From Chitinophaga sp. HK235 (GTDB taxonomy: Bacteria; Bacteroidota; Bacteroidia; Chitinophagales; Chitinophagaceae), in assembly GCF_018255755.1 (NCBI RefSeq), contig NZ_CP073766.1, positions 7,314,501-7,378,500 of the forward strand: a DNA stretch of 64,000 bases, in the 5' to 3' direction. The translations under genes and the position numbers were made by a program. Within the stretch, counting starts at the first letter, position 1. Each line of letters begins with the position of its first letter. The notes beneath the pieces are model-generated. The model saw only the letters and a list, made by a program, of their open reading frames with translations. It ran no database searches and was not told where the DNA came from. Of this stretch, positions 8,692 to 16,962 are shown piece by piece.

Positions 8692-9249
8692 TTAGCGGCA
8701 ACACATGGCAGCAACAGCCACAATGCCACTAACAAGTCCTGTAAAGGCCCCCAGGAGCTTAAACATGCGCATTTCGCGGTGAAGGAACTGCTGACTGATG
8801 GCCTGCAGTTGTTCGGAGGATATGCTGCTTATTTTGTCAGATATCATTTTTTCGAGATCGAGATCTTTTTCTACGTTATCCAGGTATTGGTTGATCATGA
8901 CCGGGAAGAGGGTATCCAGTTCGGCTACCAGGTGTGATTTGATCTGGTTCACGATGCTGTCGCCGATGAACATGGAGAGTACGGGCATGGCTTTGGGCAG
9001 TTTTTCCCGGAGGAAGGTATCGAGATGTGCTTCCACCAGCGGAATAATGCTTTTGATTTTTTCGGGGTCGGTGAGTTTGGTTTTGAGTGTTTCGAAGGAA
9101 AAGAGCTGATTACCGGCGAAGGCACCCAGCTTATTGGCCAGTTCCTGTTTTTTGGCCGGCAGGATACGGCGGAAAAGAATATTAACGGCGATTGTATTAA
9201 TGAGCCAGCCCAGGAAAGCAGTTACAATGGGAATAAAGATGATATACAT
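8692..9249 (-). CDS. DUF445 family membrane protein
   Basis: 185 residues. An N-terminal membrane segment (IIFIPIVTAFLGWLINTIAVNILF, about 3-26) carries the G-[WY]-x-T-N-x-[IV]-A-like signature of DUF445, followed by PAKKQELANKLG, a soluble helical middle region, and a second hydrophobic segment at the C-terminus (LGAFTGLVSGIVAVAAM). This places both ends in the membrane with the middle on one side. The biochemical role of the family is not established. It stands alone on the minus strand between the receptors and tRNA-His, with its own terminator. On the minus strand, TATCTTAG upstream is a weak -7 candidate. Confidence 0.8.
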   Translation of the reverse strand: MYIIFIPIVTAFLGWLINTIAVNILFRRILPAKKQELANKLGAFAGNQLFSFETLKTKLTDPEKIKSIIPLVEAHLDTFLREKLPKAMPVLSMFIGDSIVNQIKSHLVAELDTLFPVMINQYLDNVEKDLDLEKMISDKISSISSEQLQAISQQFLHREMRMFKLLGAFTGLVSGIVAVAAMCCR

Positions 9250-9330
9250 TGATGAGGAATGTTTTATGATGGCGCTAAGATAGTTAGCCTGCTCGAATTT
9301 TAGTGTAAGGAATTGAGAATGATAAAAACG

Positions 9331-9360
9331 AAAAAAGGCTTCTGTTTAAGAAGCCTTTTT
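9331..9360 (-). terminator. Terminator of tRNA-His
   Basis: AAAAAGGCTTCT and AGAAGCCTTTTT pair around a 5-6 nt loop directly 3' of the tRNA, with T runs in both directions. Confidence 0.85.
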
Positions 9361-9368
9361 CATTTTCG

Positions 9369-9443
9369 GGTGGATGAGGGGTCTCGAACCCCCGACCCTC
9401 AGAACCACAATCTGATGCTCTAACCAACTGAGCTACAACCACC
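9369..9443 (-). tRNA. tRNA-His (GTG)
   Basis: On the minus strand the cloverleaf reads GGTGGTTG, D arm TAGCTCAGTTGGTTAGAGC, anticodon arm CAGATTGTGGTTCTG with anticodon GTG, and T arm GGGGGTTCGAGACCCC. The extra 5' G opposite a C at position 73 is the tRNA-His hallmark. CCA is not encoded. Confidence 0.96.
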
Positions 9444-9485
9444 GTTTGTGTCCCTTCAGCGTGTGTTATTTCGTTGTTGGGAGTG

Positions 9486-9518
9486 CAAAGATAACACAAA
9501 GCTTTTTAAACTTCCAAA
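9486..9518 (-). promoter_or_regulatory. Promoter of tRNA-His
   Basis: On the minus strand TATCTTTG (9486-9493) with TTTG (9515-9518) 21 nt upstream, matching the Bacteroidota TTTG/TAnnTTTG layout. It lies about 43 nt before the tRNA 5' end. Confidence 0.65.
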
Positions 9519-9667
9519 TTCTTTTCAAAAATTTTTTTCAAAAAGTTACATATATCAAAAATCAAGCGAGTGAGATGATTCTCAGAAAGATATATTTGAC
9601 GCGGCTTTTGCCTGTTTTTATACTGTAATGTGTAAGCAGTATTTTTCTTTTTTCAGACCTTCCATCG

Positions 9668-9699
9668 TTTGGTGCACTGTATCAAAAAACGTATCTTTG
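9668..9699 (+). promoter_or_regulatory. Promoter of the 9901 gene
   Basis: TTTG (9668-9671) and TATCTTTG (9692-9699) are separated by exactly 20 nt, a near-ideal Bacteroidota housekeeping promoter. Confidence 0.65.
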
Positions 9700-9900
9700 C
9701 GCACTTCCCATTATAATTCCCATTTTTATAAGTTATTGAAAATCAGTAGAATGTTTGGCTGATGGCATCACAGAATACCTGATTTCAGGCATTTCTCTGA
9801 CCATAGGGGAAAGATTTGTTAGCCCGGAGAAAAAAATGACAATTCCCCCCTTAAAATGTCATCGTTTTAAAAGTGTTTAATTATTAATCATATATATATT
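9700..9900 (+). other. Long leader region before the 9901 gene
   Basis: If the promoter at 9668-9699 is used, the leader is about 195 nt. It contains a small dyad (TGACA ... TGTCA near 9836-9862, with a C6 run inside) and ends in an AT-rich stretch before the ATG. No known riboswitch was recognised, and no convincing gene lies between the tRNA and 9901. Confidence 0.3.
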
Positions 9901-11106
9901 ATGGATCAGCTTAAACTGAAGTTACAGGAGTATTATCAACGTTACCGGCAAATGGACCAACGGGTAAAACCTGGCAATGAGGAGCCTGGAGGCGAGGACG
10001 TGCTGGATCTGGAAAATGATATTCTCACGCAGTTCGGTTTACCGACATCCCGCCGTTTTGTACAGATCCTGCACGATTTTGTACATCATAGCCAGGTGAA
10101 TGACCAGCTGCTGGATTATGTAAGTAAAAAACTACGGTCTGCCGCCCGTAAGTATCTGCTGGCACCTGTTATGTCGGATATTGACCTGCTGGAACATGCT
10201 CGTGATCAGAAACGCAGTCCCTATGACGTACTGCCCGAACTGGGTTACCCGGTACAGGAATATGCCCTGTTCCTGGTAGGGGAACTTTATTACCGCCGTA
10301 ACATGGAGGCAACCGACATCCTGGAAGAACTGAAGAAAATGCAGCACTTCCACAGCTGGAATGATCTCACCCTGCTGAGTAAAATGAACAATTACTCCGC
10401 CAATGAGTTATATACCAAGCTGAAAAAACATGAGCTGCGGTTTATTGACGACTATATCCAGCACACCCGGCGCCAGGAAACAGCCCGGCTGGTCAACAAA
10501 CGGCCCACTCCGTCAGAAGAAGGATATAAGCCGGATTATAAAACAATCACCAAAGTACAGGTAGAAGATATTATCTTCGATGAAAATACTACTCCAAGCC
10601 TGTTTGGTAAAATCAAAAGCGGCAGGGGATATACCCGCATCACCATCGGCCTGGAATTTTCTGAACTGAACCAGATACTGATGAGCAGCGATGAACTGGG
10701 CGTGGAGATCAGCAATCATATCAAAAAACGCCTGGCCAACCCGTCCGCCGAAAAACCAACGGTGATAGATATACGCGCCGAATTCGGTAATGTGCTGAAA
10801 CTGGACAATTGTTATCTGGAAGTATATAAACCACAGCACCGCGAAGGCAACAAATGGGTAGAGGATAAAGACAATTTCTACTTTGTAGATAAAATCCTCA
10901 CCAAAAAAGAATACGAGAAACGTACCAAAGAAGCAGAAGTACAACGCAAAATACAGGAATGCCTCGAACTGATAGGTGGTTCCTATGTATATTATCAAAG
11001 GCTGCGTCGTTTGGGTATCACCGACGACGAAGCCAAGCTGAGAGCAGGCCTTCAGGATGAACTGTTGTTTAAACTATCTTTCTTCCTCAATAAGGTGAAA
11101 GAATAG
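9901..11106 (+). CDS. Conserved-looking protein of unknown function
   Basis: 401 residues, no signal peptide and no membrane segment, rich in charged residues and predicted mostly helical. I do not recognise a family. Visible features: an N-terminal helical region with QEYYQRYRQMDQR, a middle segment with HDFVHHSQVNDQLLDYVSKKLRSAARK, a possible beta-rich part at about 210-300 (TKVQVEDIIFDENTTPSLFGK, GYTRITIGLEFSELNQIL), and a Lys/Glu-rich helix near the end (KKEYEKRTKEAEVQRKIQEC). Codon use matches its neighbours. It is a single-gene unit with a strong promoter, a long leader and a strong terminator, so it is probably a real, stably expressed gene. Function unknown. Confidence 0.85.
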   Translation: MDQLKLKLQEYYQRYRQMDQRVKPGNEEPGGEDVLDLENDILTQFGLPTSRRFVQILHDFVHHSQVNDQLLDYVSKKLRSAARKYLLAPVMSDIDLLEHARDQKRSPYDVLPELGYPVQEYALFLVGELYYRRNMEATDILEELKKMQHFHSWNDLTLLSKMNNYSANELYTKLKKHELRFIDDYIQHTRRQETARLVNKRPTPSEEGYKPDYKTITKVQVEDIIFDENTTPSLFGKIKSGRGYTRITIGLEFSELNQILMSSDELGVEISNHIKKRLANPSAEKPTVIDIRAEFGNVLKLDNCYLEVYKPQHREGNKWVEDKDNFYFVDKILTKKEYEKRTKEAEVQRKIQECLELIGGSYVYYQRLRRLGITDDEAKLRAGLQDELLFKLSFFLNKVKE

Positions 11107-11132
11107 TTTTATTGTTGTGATGTTTTTATATA

Positions 11133-11163
11133 GCGAAGACGAATTCCGTCTTCGCTTTTTTTT
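11133..11163. terminator. Terminator of the 9901 gene (shared with the GNAT gene)
   Basis: GCGAAGACG and CGTCTTCGC pair around AATTC, followed by eight T. It lies between two convergent stop codons. Confidence 0.9.
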
Positions 11164-11596
11164 ATGATACCTTCTGCGTAAAATGATGCGCTGAAATATA
11201 AAAGCCCTGTTCATGATACAACCGGTGGGCCGGCCACAGACCATGGCCAGAGTCCAGCTGGACAATGGAAAAACCTTCCTCCCGCGCTATCTCCCGGATA
11301 TGATACAACAACAGGCTGGCGTAACCCTTCGCACGATATTCGGACAAAGTGGCCAGATCATCGATATAGATAAACCTGCCGCTATGAAGATTATGTTTGT
11401 GCCGGTAACCCGCAAAAGCCACTACCCGGTCCGGATCTTCATCTGCAGTCAGATACAGCAGCCGGTATCCTTCCTGCTGCATCTCCCTGATCTGTGTCAA
11501 TAGTTGTTCCGGATCCACATGTGGCCGCAATGTCAGGATCACATCCCTGCAGGCCAGTATCGCTTCGTCTGTCAACGCTGTCTTAACTGTTCGCAT
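11162..11596 (-). CDS. GNAT family N-acetyltransferase
   Basis: About 144 residues from the ATG giving MRTVKTALTDEAILACRD. The longer in-frame reading would run far into the upstream gene. The acetyl-CoA binding region is visible as LSEYRAKGYASLLLYHI, preceded by the beta strands YLTADEDPDRVVAFAGYR and FIYIDDLATL, and followed by VQLDSGHGLWPAHRLYHEQGF. It probably acetylates a small molecule or peptide; the substrate is unknown. Its first codons overlap the last 14 nt of the AhpD-like gene upstream, indicating co-transcription and translational coupling with that gene. Confidence 0.85.
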   Translation of the reverse strand: MRTVKTALTDEAILACRDVILTLRPHVDPEQLLTQIREMQQEGYRLLYLTADEDPDRVVAFAGYRHKHNLHSGRFIYIDDLATLSEYRAKGYASLLLYHIREIAREEGFSIVQLDSGHGLWPAHRLYHEQGFYISAHHFTQKVS

Positions 11597-12062
11597 CTGT
11601 TTTGTGTATTTGATGGTGTTCACCAGGTATCCGTCGGGAAGAAATGCCGATGCGGTTCCAGGCATTAATGGTGATAATGTTCATAATAAGCTGGGCGGTG
11701 ACTTCCAGTCCGAAATGTGCTACTGCCTTTTCATAAGTCAGGTCTGTAAGTCCTCCCTGGTGAATCAGTGTCACCTCTTCGGTCATGGCCAGGATGATTC
11801 TTTCTGCATCCGTAAACTGTGGCGATTCCCGCCAGGTACTCAGCAGATAAAGCCGCTGTTCTGTTTCACCCAGCTTGCGGGCGTCCTGTGCATGGAGGTC
11901 GAGGCAATAGGCGCAGCCGTTGAGCTGCGAGGCCCGTACCCTGATCAGCTCTTTATGCAGCGGGTCTATATCTGTGGAAACAACATATTTTTCCATGGCC
12001 ATCATAGCATTGAAAGCCGCCGGCTGCACATGTTTCATGAGGAATCTGGTTTTCATCATCAT
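11583..12062 (-). CDS. Carboxymuconolactone decarboxylase/AhpD-like protein
   Basis: 159 residues. It carries the AhpD-like redox motif in ASQLNGCAYCLDLHAQDARKLG (CxxC followed by His), typical of alkylhydroperoxidase-fold proteins that use the cysteine pair and a proton-relay His to reduce peroxides or act as thiol oxidoreductases. It probably forms oligomers in the cytosol. It is the first gene of a two-gene minus-strand unit with the GNAT gene and is divergent from the MocR-type regulator at 12134. The shared 71-bp region holds the regulator's putative operator, so this pair is the likely regulon. Confidence 0.9.
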   Translation of the reverse strand: MMMKTRFLMKHVQPAAFNAMMAMEKYVVSTDIDPLHKELIRVRASQLNGCAYCLDLHAQDARKLGETEQRLYLLSTWRESPQFTDAERIILAMTEEVTLIHQGGLTDLTYEKAVAHFGLEVTAQLIMNIITINAWNRIGISSRRIPGEHHQIHKTDANS

Positions 12063-12070
12063 TTTTTATG

Positions 12071-12133
12071 TTGTAAAATTAGCATCACCTGGACTATCTT
12101 AGTAGTCCAGATTTAAACCATTAGATAGTCCAG
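12071..12133. promoter_or_regulatory. Three-half-site operator between AhpD/GNAT and MocR genes
   Basis: Three copies of the 9-mer ATAGTCCAG or a one-base variant: inverted at 12089-12097, direct at 12102-12110 (GTAGTCCAG) and direct at 12125-12133, touching the regulator's ATG. The first two form the palindrome CTGGACTA-6nt-TAGTCCAG. A -7-like TATCTTAG (12095-12102) for the regulator lies inside that palindrome, with TTG at 12071. On the other strand TAATTTTA (12074-12081) could serve the AhpD gene. The layout predicts autoregulation plus control of the divergent pair. Confidence 0.6.
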
Positions 12134-13660
12134 ATGTTACCTTTTAAAACGCTGATTGTCATAGACCGTAATTCCCGTCAGCCGCTATACCTGCAGATCG
12201 CTAACCGGTTTGTGGGGCTGATACGGGAAGGGGTGCTGAAACCGGGACTACTGCTGCCTTCCAGTCGCGTACTGGCGTTACAGTTAGAACTGCATCGAAA
12301 AACGATCGTTGCTGCCTATGAAGAACTGGTAAGCCAGGACTGGGTTACCACCATTCCCCGCAAAGGCATTATGGTGGCTAGCAACCTGCCCGTGATCCGG
12401 CCACGTTCCTTTCAGACACCTTCCTCTCCATATGGGCAAGGGCCCGCATTCTCCTTTGGCACCATACCAACGGTTGCTCTTTCACGGCATGAAACGGCCC
12501 CGCCGGGGCAGCTGATCATCAACGATGGTTTTCCGGATGTGCGGGAAGCCCCGCTGGAAGCCTGGGTAAAGGAAAGCCGTGCTATTATTCAGAGTCCACG
12601 TTATCATCAGCTGCTGACTTATGGTACACCTGCCGGCAGCAATGCCCTGCGACGTCAGTTGATCGGTTATCTTACGAATACAAGAGGACTTTCCATCACA
12701 CCAGACAACCTGATGGTGACACGGGGCGCGCAGATGGCGATCTACCTCGCCGCTGCGATGCTGATCAAAAAAGGAGATTACGTCATTGTGGGAAGCCCCA
12801 ATTATTTCTTCGCGGACCTTTGTTTTGAACAGCTGGGAGCCCGGCTGCTGCGGGTGCCGGTAGATGAAGATGGTATTGATGTGGAAGCCATAGAACAACT
12901 TTGCCGCAAACACAAGGTGCGTATGCTTTACGTGGTGCCACACCATCATCATCCTACTACGGTTACGCTGAGTGCGGAACGCAGAATGAAGCTGCTGCAT
13001 ATCATCCGTTCCTATCGCCTGGCCGTGCTGGAAGACGATTACGATTTTGATTTTCACTACAGCTCTGCGCCTATCTTACCATTGGCGAGCGGTGATCACG
13101 GAGGTAATGTGATTTACGTAGGTTCTTTTACCAAGTCGCTGGGATTATCGGTCCGTATTGGTTTTATGGTGGCGCCGGCGGCTTTTCTGGCTGAAACAGC
13201 CAGGCTAAGGCAGCTCATGGACCTAAGAGGAGACAACCTCTCGGAGGAAACACTGGCCGCGCTGCTGGCCGATGGCACTATTGAAAGGCATCTGAAAAAA
13301 TCCGGCAGACTGTATCATGAAAGGCGTGATCAGCTCTCGCGTCTCCTGATAACGAAACTGGGCAACAGGGTACAGTTTACTGAGCCTGCAGGTGGGATGG
13401 CCATCTGGGTAACATTTGACCCGCGCTTTCCTTTGCCCGTCATATCCGAAAAAGCAGCTGCGATGGGCCTGCGCATCACCGGCGGAGAACATTACTTTTA
13501 CGGCACTACGCCAGCCAATGCGTTACGGTTTGGGTTTGCGTCGCTCAATTACAAAGAGCTTAACAAAGCTGTGGGCATCCTGGAGAAGATCACAGCATCC
13601 TTTGCAGGAAACCGTGAAAACATTAAGTTTGATACAAAAAAAGACCAATGGAAGAATTAA
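12134..13660 (+). CDS. MocR/PdxR-type regulator (GntR HTH + aminotransferase-like domain)
   Basis: 508 residues. N-terminal GntR-type winged helix (about 15-80, with QPLYLQIANRFVGLIREGVLKPG and LPSSRVLALQLELHRKTIVAAYEEL), a linker, and a class-I aminotransferase fold (about 130-490). The PLP-binding lysine is in SFTKSLGLSVRIGF (about K334), with DDYDFDFHY upstream. MocR proteins bind PLP or an amino-compound adduct and control vitamin B6, GABA/taurine or related genes. Here the neighbouring target would be the AhpD/GNAT pair, and no PLP biosynthesis gene is adjacent. Its 3' end overlaps the next gene by 13 nt. Confidence 0.92.
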   Translation: MLPFKTLIVIDRNSRQPLYLQIANRFVGLIREGVLKPGLLLPSSRVLALQLELHRKTIVAAYEELVSQDWVTTIPRKGIMVASNLPVIRPRSFQTPSSPYGQGPAFSFGTIPTVALSRHETAPPGQLIINDGFPDVREAPLEAWVKESRAIIQSPRYHQLLTYGTPAGSNALRRQLIGYLTNTRGLSITPDNLMVTRGAQMAIYLAAAMLIKKGDYVIVGSPNYFFADLCFEQLGARLLRVPVDEDGIDVEAIEQLCRKHKVRMLYVVPHHHHPTTVTLSAERRMKLLHIIRSYRLAVLEDDYDFDFHYSSAPILPLASGDHGGNVIYVGSFTKSLGLSVRIGFMVAPAAFLAETARLRQLMDLRGDNLSEETLAALLADGTIERHLKKSGRLYHERRDQLSRLLITKLGNRVQFTEPAGGMAIWVTFDPRFPLPVISEKAAAMGLRITGGEHYFYGTTPANALRFGFASLNYKELNKAVGILEKITASFAGNRENIKFDTKKDQWKN

Positions 13661-14190
13661 CACTCGGCATCGGCTCAAGGGTACAACATGCACACTTTGG
13701 CCCTGGCGTCATCGTTGGCGTCAAATATGCACAATACCGGGTTACCTTCATGGACCACGGGATCAAAATGATCGATAAAACAGATCCGCTGTTCGAAGTA
13801 CTGGTGGCGGAAAATCAGACGGCAGAGGTGGAAACGGCTTCGGATGTCGAAACATCGCTGCTGAAGATACTCCGTTTGTGGGGTGGTATCACCGAAGTGG
13901 TGCCACTGGGAGACCGCTGGAGAAACGGCACACTGATAATGCAGCCAGGCGATACGACCCTGAAGGCAAAGGAAGTGCCCATTGAAACTTTCTTCCACAA
14001 AATTGTAATGCTGCGCGACCGCCTGCGGGTGCTGGAACAGCAGATCAACAGCCATAAGGTGATGACCGATGAAGATAAGATCAACCTTCAGCAGTATATC
14101 ACCCGTATCTATGGTTCCCTCACCACCTTCAATGTGTTGTTCAGAGATAAGGAACATTGGTTTGTAGGGGAGAAGACAGGCAACGATTAA
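13648..14190 (+). CDS. Small protein with an N-terminal Tudor/SH3-like segment
   Basis: 180 residues, cytosolic. The first 45 residues (GIGSRVQHAHFGPGVIVGV, then YRVTFMDHGIKMID) resemble the small beta-barrel at the C-terminus of UvrD/PcrA helicases, where G-x-V-x-H-x-x-F-G-x-G is the hallmark. The rest is a mixed region with LLKILRLWGGITEVVPLGDRW and a long C-terminal helix (HKIVMLRDRLRVLEQQINSHK). This type of protein is common and uncharacterised in Bacteroidota as far as I can judge. It starts inside the end of the MocR gene (13-nt overlap) and is convergent with the lipase (4-nt overlap), so it is probably translated with the regulator. Function unknown; the Tudor-like reading is inference. 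Confidence 0.8.
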   Translation: MEELTLGIGSRVQHAHFGPGVIVGVKYAQYRVTFMDHGIKMIDKTDPLFEVLVAENQTAEVETASDVETSLLKILRLWGGITEVVPLGDRWRNGTLIMQPGDTTLKAKEVPIETFFHKIVMLRDRLRVLEQQINSHKVMTDEDKINLQQYITRIYGSLTTFNVLFRDKEHWFVGEKTGND

Positions 14191-15293
14191 AGGTTGCCTG
14201 TCAGGTAAATATGTTCAAGCAGCCAGCGATAGGAATCGAGGGAGTGATGCAGGAAAATATTTTTACCATCAAAATGAAACTGTTCATCATAGCCTTTTAC
14301 AGGATATAATATCACAGGCGTTCCTGCCGGCATATAATTGTGACTGTTGACAAAAACAGGCCTTTTATATCCCGGCAGTGTTTTTTTTACGCGGGTATAT
14401 GTCATCTTCCCTAACATCCGCTGGAAGCGGCGGCTCGCTCTCCTGGCGGGCCTGTCGAGGCGGCCATACGCATACCGCAGCGCTGTGCTGGCAGGGAATT
14501 TCTGCTTTCTAAATACTTTTTTGATATTGGCAAACGGATTGACGGTGTTAAAGTCGCGTGGTGTCTGGATAGAATAGGGAACTTCCGGTACCCAGTCGGC
14601 GGCATTGACTACGCGAAGCGCCCAGCCGTTGCGGGTAATATAATCGAAGTCATAGGAATAGTACAGATTACCCGGTTTGGGAGCGGCACTGCAATAGGTT
14701 TTGAAGACGATGTTATTCGGCATCCCTTCGTAATAATGGAGGTAGGAACGTAGCAGGAAAGCGATCGCTCCGCCTTGGCTATGTCCGAAAATAATAAATT
14801 CGTGTATGCCTTCCTGATAGTAGTAGTGATTTATTTTATCGATGATGTCGGGGGCCATGGAAGCAAGGCCCAGTAACCAGCCTGCATGTACGTAGGCTTT
14901 GTTATCTTCTGCCAGTTTATAGGTGAAAGTGGTGCTGTCGTTGAGTTGCAGCGTACCTTTTGCACTAACCATACCGGCGTAGAAATTTTCCATCCACGAT
15001 GAGGCGGTACCGTTGGTGCCTCTGATGGAAATTACGCCTACACCCTGGGAGCGGTTGATCCAGAAGTCCCATCGGTTGAGCAGCCCCACTTCTTCAGAAC
15101 GATAGGCCAGCTCATATCCTTCGGGTACGGGGCCTTTTAAATGGGTCCATGGGGTATCCCGCTGGCGGGCACTCAACTTCAGCATATCACTATATTCATG
15201 CGCATCAAAATAAGGGCTGAGATGTTGGGCTGTCAGCGCATTTCTTCCAAAAAATAAAAATAGAAAACCAAACAGTAAAATGCGGGACATCAT
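14187..15293 (-). CDS. Secreted lipase, class 3 family (alpha/beta hydrolase)
   Basis: 368 residues with an N-terminal signal peptide (MMSRILLFGFLFLFFGRNALTAQ). The nucleophile elbow is GHSQGG (Ser at about 172) after the strand EFIIFG; ISIRGTN upstream is the lipase_3 oxyanion region; NAADWVPEVP supplies the probable acidic residue, and a C-terminal His (SHNYMPAG or LLEHIYL) the third. It is predicted to hydrolyse lipid or other ester substrates in the periplasm or outside the cell. A basic stretch (RLDRPARRASRRFQRMLGK) follows the core. It is convergent with the small gene at 13648 and overlaps it by 4 nt. Substrate not deducible. Confidence 0.88.
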   Translation of the reverse strand: MMSRILLFGFLFLFFGRNALTAQHLSPYFDAHEYSDMLKLSARQRDTPWTHLKGPVPEGYELAYRSEEVGLLNRWDFWINRSQGVGVISIRGTNGTASSWMENFYAGMVSAKGTLQLNDSTTFTYKLAEDNKAYVHAGWLLGLASMAPDIIDKINHYYYQEGIHEFIIFGHSQGGAIAFLLRSYLHYYEGMPNNIVFKTYCSAAPKPGNLYYSYDFDYITRNGWALRVVNAADWVPEVPYSIQTPRDFNTVNPFANIKKVFRKQKFPASTALRYAYGRLDRPARRASRRFQRMLGKMTYTRVKKTLPGYKRPVFVNSHNYMPAGTPVILYPVKGYDEQFHFDGKNIFLHHSLDSYRWLLEHIYLTGNL

Positions 15294-15428
15294 GAGAAAT
15301 TACGAATTGCTAAATATGATTTACGAATAGATCTGCAGTGTTATTAAAAATCTTTAGATGAAACTACAACAATTATGAGTATAATGTTGTTCTAAAAGCG
15401 TTTAACTTCCGGCCCTAAATTAATTGTT

Positions 15429-16832
15429 ATGTCAAAGAGAATCGAACACGATTTCCTGGGTGAGAAGGAGATTCCACAGGATGTTTATTACGGTATTCAG
15501 ACCCTGCGTGCACTGGAAAACTTTCATATTACCGGTATTCCGTTGAAAGTGGAACCCATCTTCGTTAAGAGCCTGGGATATGTGAAAAAGGCGGCAGCTA
15601 TGGCCAATCGTGATCTGGGCGTGTTAGACAAAGACATCGCAGCATACATCATCAAAGCCTGCGATCGTGTGATCAACGGAGAATTTGACAATCAGTTTCT
15701 CAGCGACCTGATACAGGGAGGTGCGGGCACTTCCGTTAACATGAATGCCAATGAAGTGATTGCCAATGTGGCGCTGGAGATGATGGGCAAACGGAAAGGG
15801 GAGTATGAATTCTGTCATCCCAACAACCATGTGAACTGTTCACAGTCTACCAACGACGCTTATCCTACTGCTTTTCGTATAGCCCTTATTCTGAAGCTGA
15901 CCGATTACAAAGAAGAGCTGGGCAAACTTGCAGATGCTTTTGATGTGAAAGGACATGAATTCCAGGACGTGTTGAAAATGGGCCGCACACAGCTGCAGGA
16001 TGCAGTGCCTATGAGCCTGGGCGATGAGTTCCATGCTTTTTGCATCAACCTGAAAGAAGAACTTTCCCGCGTAGAAGACAGCAAACGTCTGATCGCAGAG
16101 ATCAATATGGGCGCTACTGCTATTGGTACCCGCGTGAATGCTCCTGATGGTTATGCAGAGCTGGTGACCCAATACCTCTGCGAAGTGACCGGCCTGGACC
16201 TTAAGCTGGCAGAGAATCTGATCGAAGCTACCAATGATACCGGCGCTTATGTACAACTGTCCGGTGTTTTAAAACGTACAGCCGTAAAGGTATCCAAGAT
16301 ATGCAATGACCTGCGTCTGTTGTCTTCCGGACCACGGGCAGGGCTGAACGAAATTAACCTGCCGCCCATGCAGCCTGGATCTTCCATTATGCCCGGCAAG
16401 GTAAACCCGGTAATTCCGGAAGTAGTGAACCAGACCGCCTACTATGTAATTGGTGCCGACCTGACTGTGACTATGGCCGCGGAAGCAGGTCAACTGCAGC
16501 TCAATGTAATGGAACCGGTTATATCTTTCGCCCTGTTTACTTCCATCACTTATATGGGCAATGCTTGCCGTACCCTGAGAGAGAAATGTGTGCTGGGTAT
16601 CACTGCCAATGCAGAACATACCAAACAGATGGTGATGAACAGCATCGGTATCGTAACACAGCTGAATCCTATCCTGGGTTATGAAAAATCTGCCAGCATT
16701 GCGCGTGAAGCACTCGAAACCGGGAAGTCTGTACATGACATCACAGTGAGGGAAAAACAACTGATCTCGCAGGAAAAATGGGATGAGATCTTTACGTTTA
16801 ACAACATGATTCGTCCTCAGTTTATAAAATAA
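15429..16832 (+). CDS. aspA: Aspartate ammonia-lyase
   Basis: 467 residues, fumarase/aspartase superfamily, converting L-aspartate to fumarate and ammonia in the cytosol. The superfamily signature GSSIMPGKVNP is at about 317-327, with the conserved GAGTSVNMNANEV and NHVNCSQSTNDAYPTA substrate segments upstream. The N-terminus RIEHDFLGEKEIPQDVYYGIQTLRALENF favours aspartase over class II fumarase. It heads an apparent operon with a C4-dicarboxylate exchanger and a porin: aspartate in, fumarate out or reduced. A hairpin lies between it and the transporter gene. Confidence 0.93.
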   Translation: MSKRIEHDFLGEKEIPQDVYYGIQTLRALENFHITGIPLKVEPIFVKSLGYVKKAAAMANRDLGVLDKDIAAYIIKACDRVINGEFDNQFLSDLIQGGAGTSVNMNANEVIANVALEMMGKRKGEYEFCHPNNHVNCSQSTNDAYPTAFRIALILKLTDYKEELGKLADAFDVKGHEFQDVLKMGRTQLQDAVPMSLGDEFHAFCINLKEELSRVEDSKRLIAEINMGATAIGTRVNAPDGYAELVTQYLCEVTGLDLKLAENLIEATNDTGAYVQLSGVLKRTAVKVSKICNDLRLLSSGPRAGLNEINLPPMQPGSSIMPGKVNPVIPEVVNQTAYYVIGADLTVTMAAEAGQLQLNVMEPVISFALFTSITYMGNACRTLREKCVLGITANAEHTKQMVMNSIGIVTQLNPILGYEKSASIAREALETGKSVHDITVREKQLISQEKWDEIFTFNNMIRPQFIK

Positions 16833-16837
16833 CTATC

Positions 16838-16873
16838 AAAGGCTGGCGTAGCCTGTGCTGCGCCGGCCTTTGA
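16838..16873 (+). other. Intercistronic hairpin between aspA and the transporter gene
   Basis: CAAAGGCTGGCG and CGCCGGCCTTTG pair over 11 of 12 positions around a 12-nt loop. There is no T run after it, so it may be an mRNA-stability or partial-attenuation element rather than a full terminator. Confidence 0.5.
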
Positions 16874-16962
16874 CAACGAAGTTGCCGGTTTAGTGGAGAC
16901 AGGGTAATATCAGCATAGAATTTTCGCCCGATATTGATTATCTTCAGCCTTACTCGTTTTAT

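Noticed and set aside
9446..9628. 60-codon frame between tRNA-His and the next gene
   Set aside because: It starts inside the tRNA promoter region, is AT-rich and low in complexity, and shows no motif.
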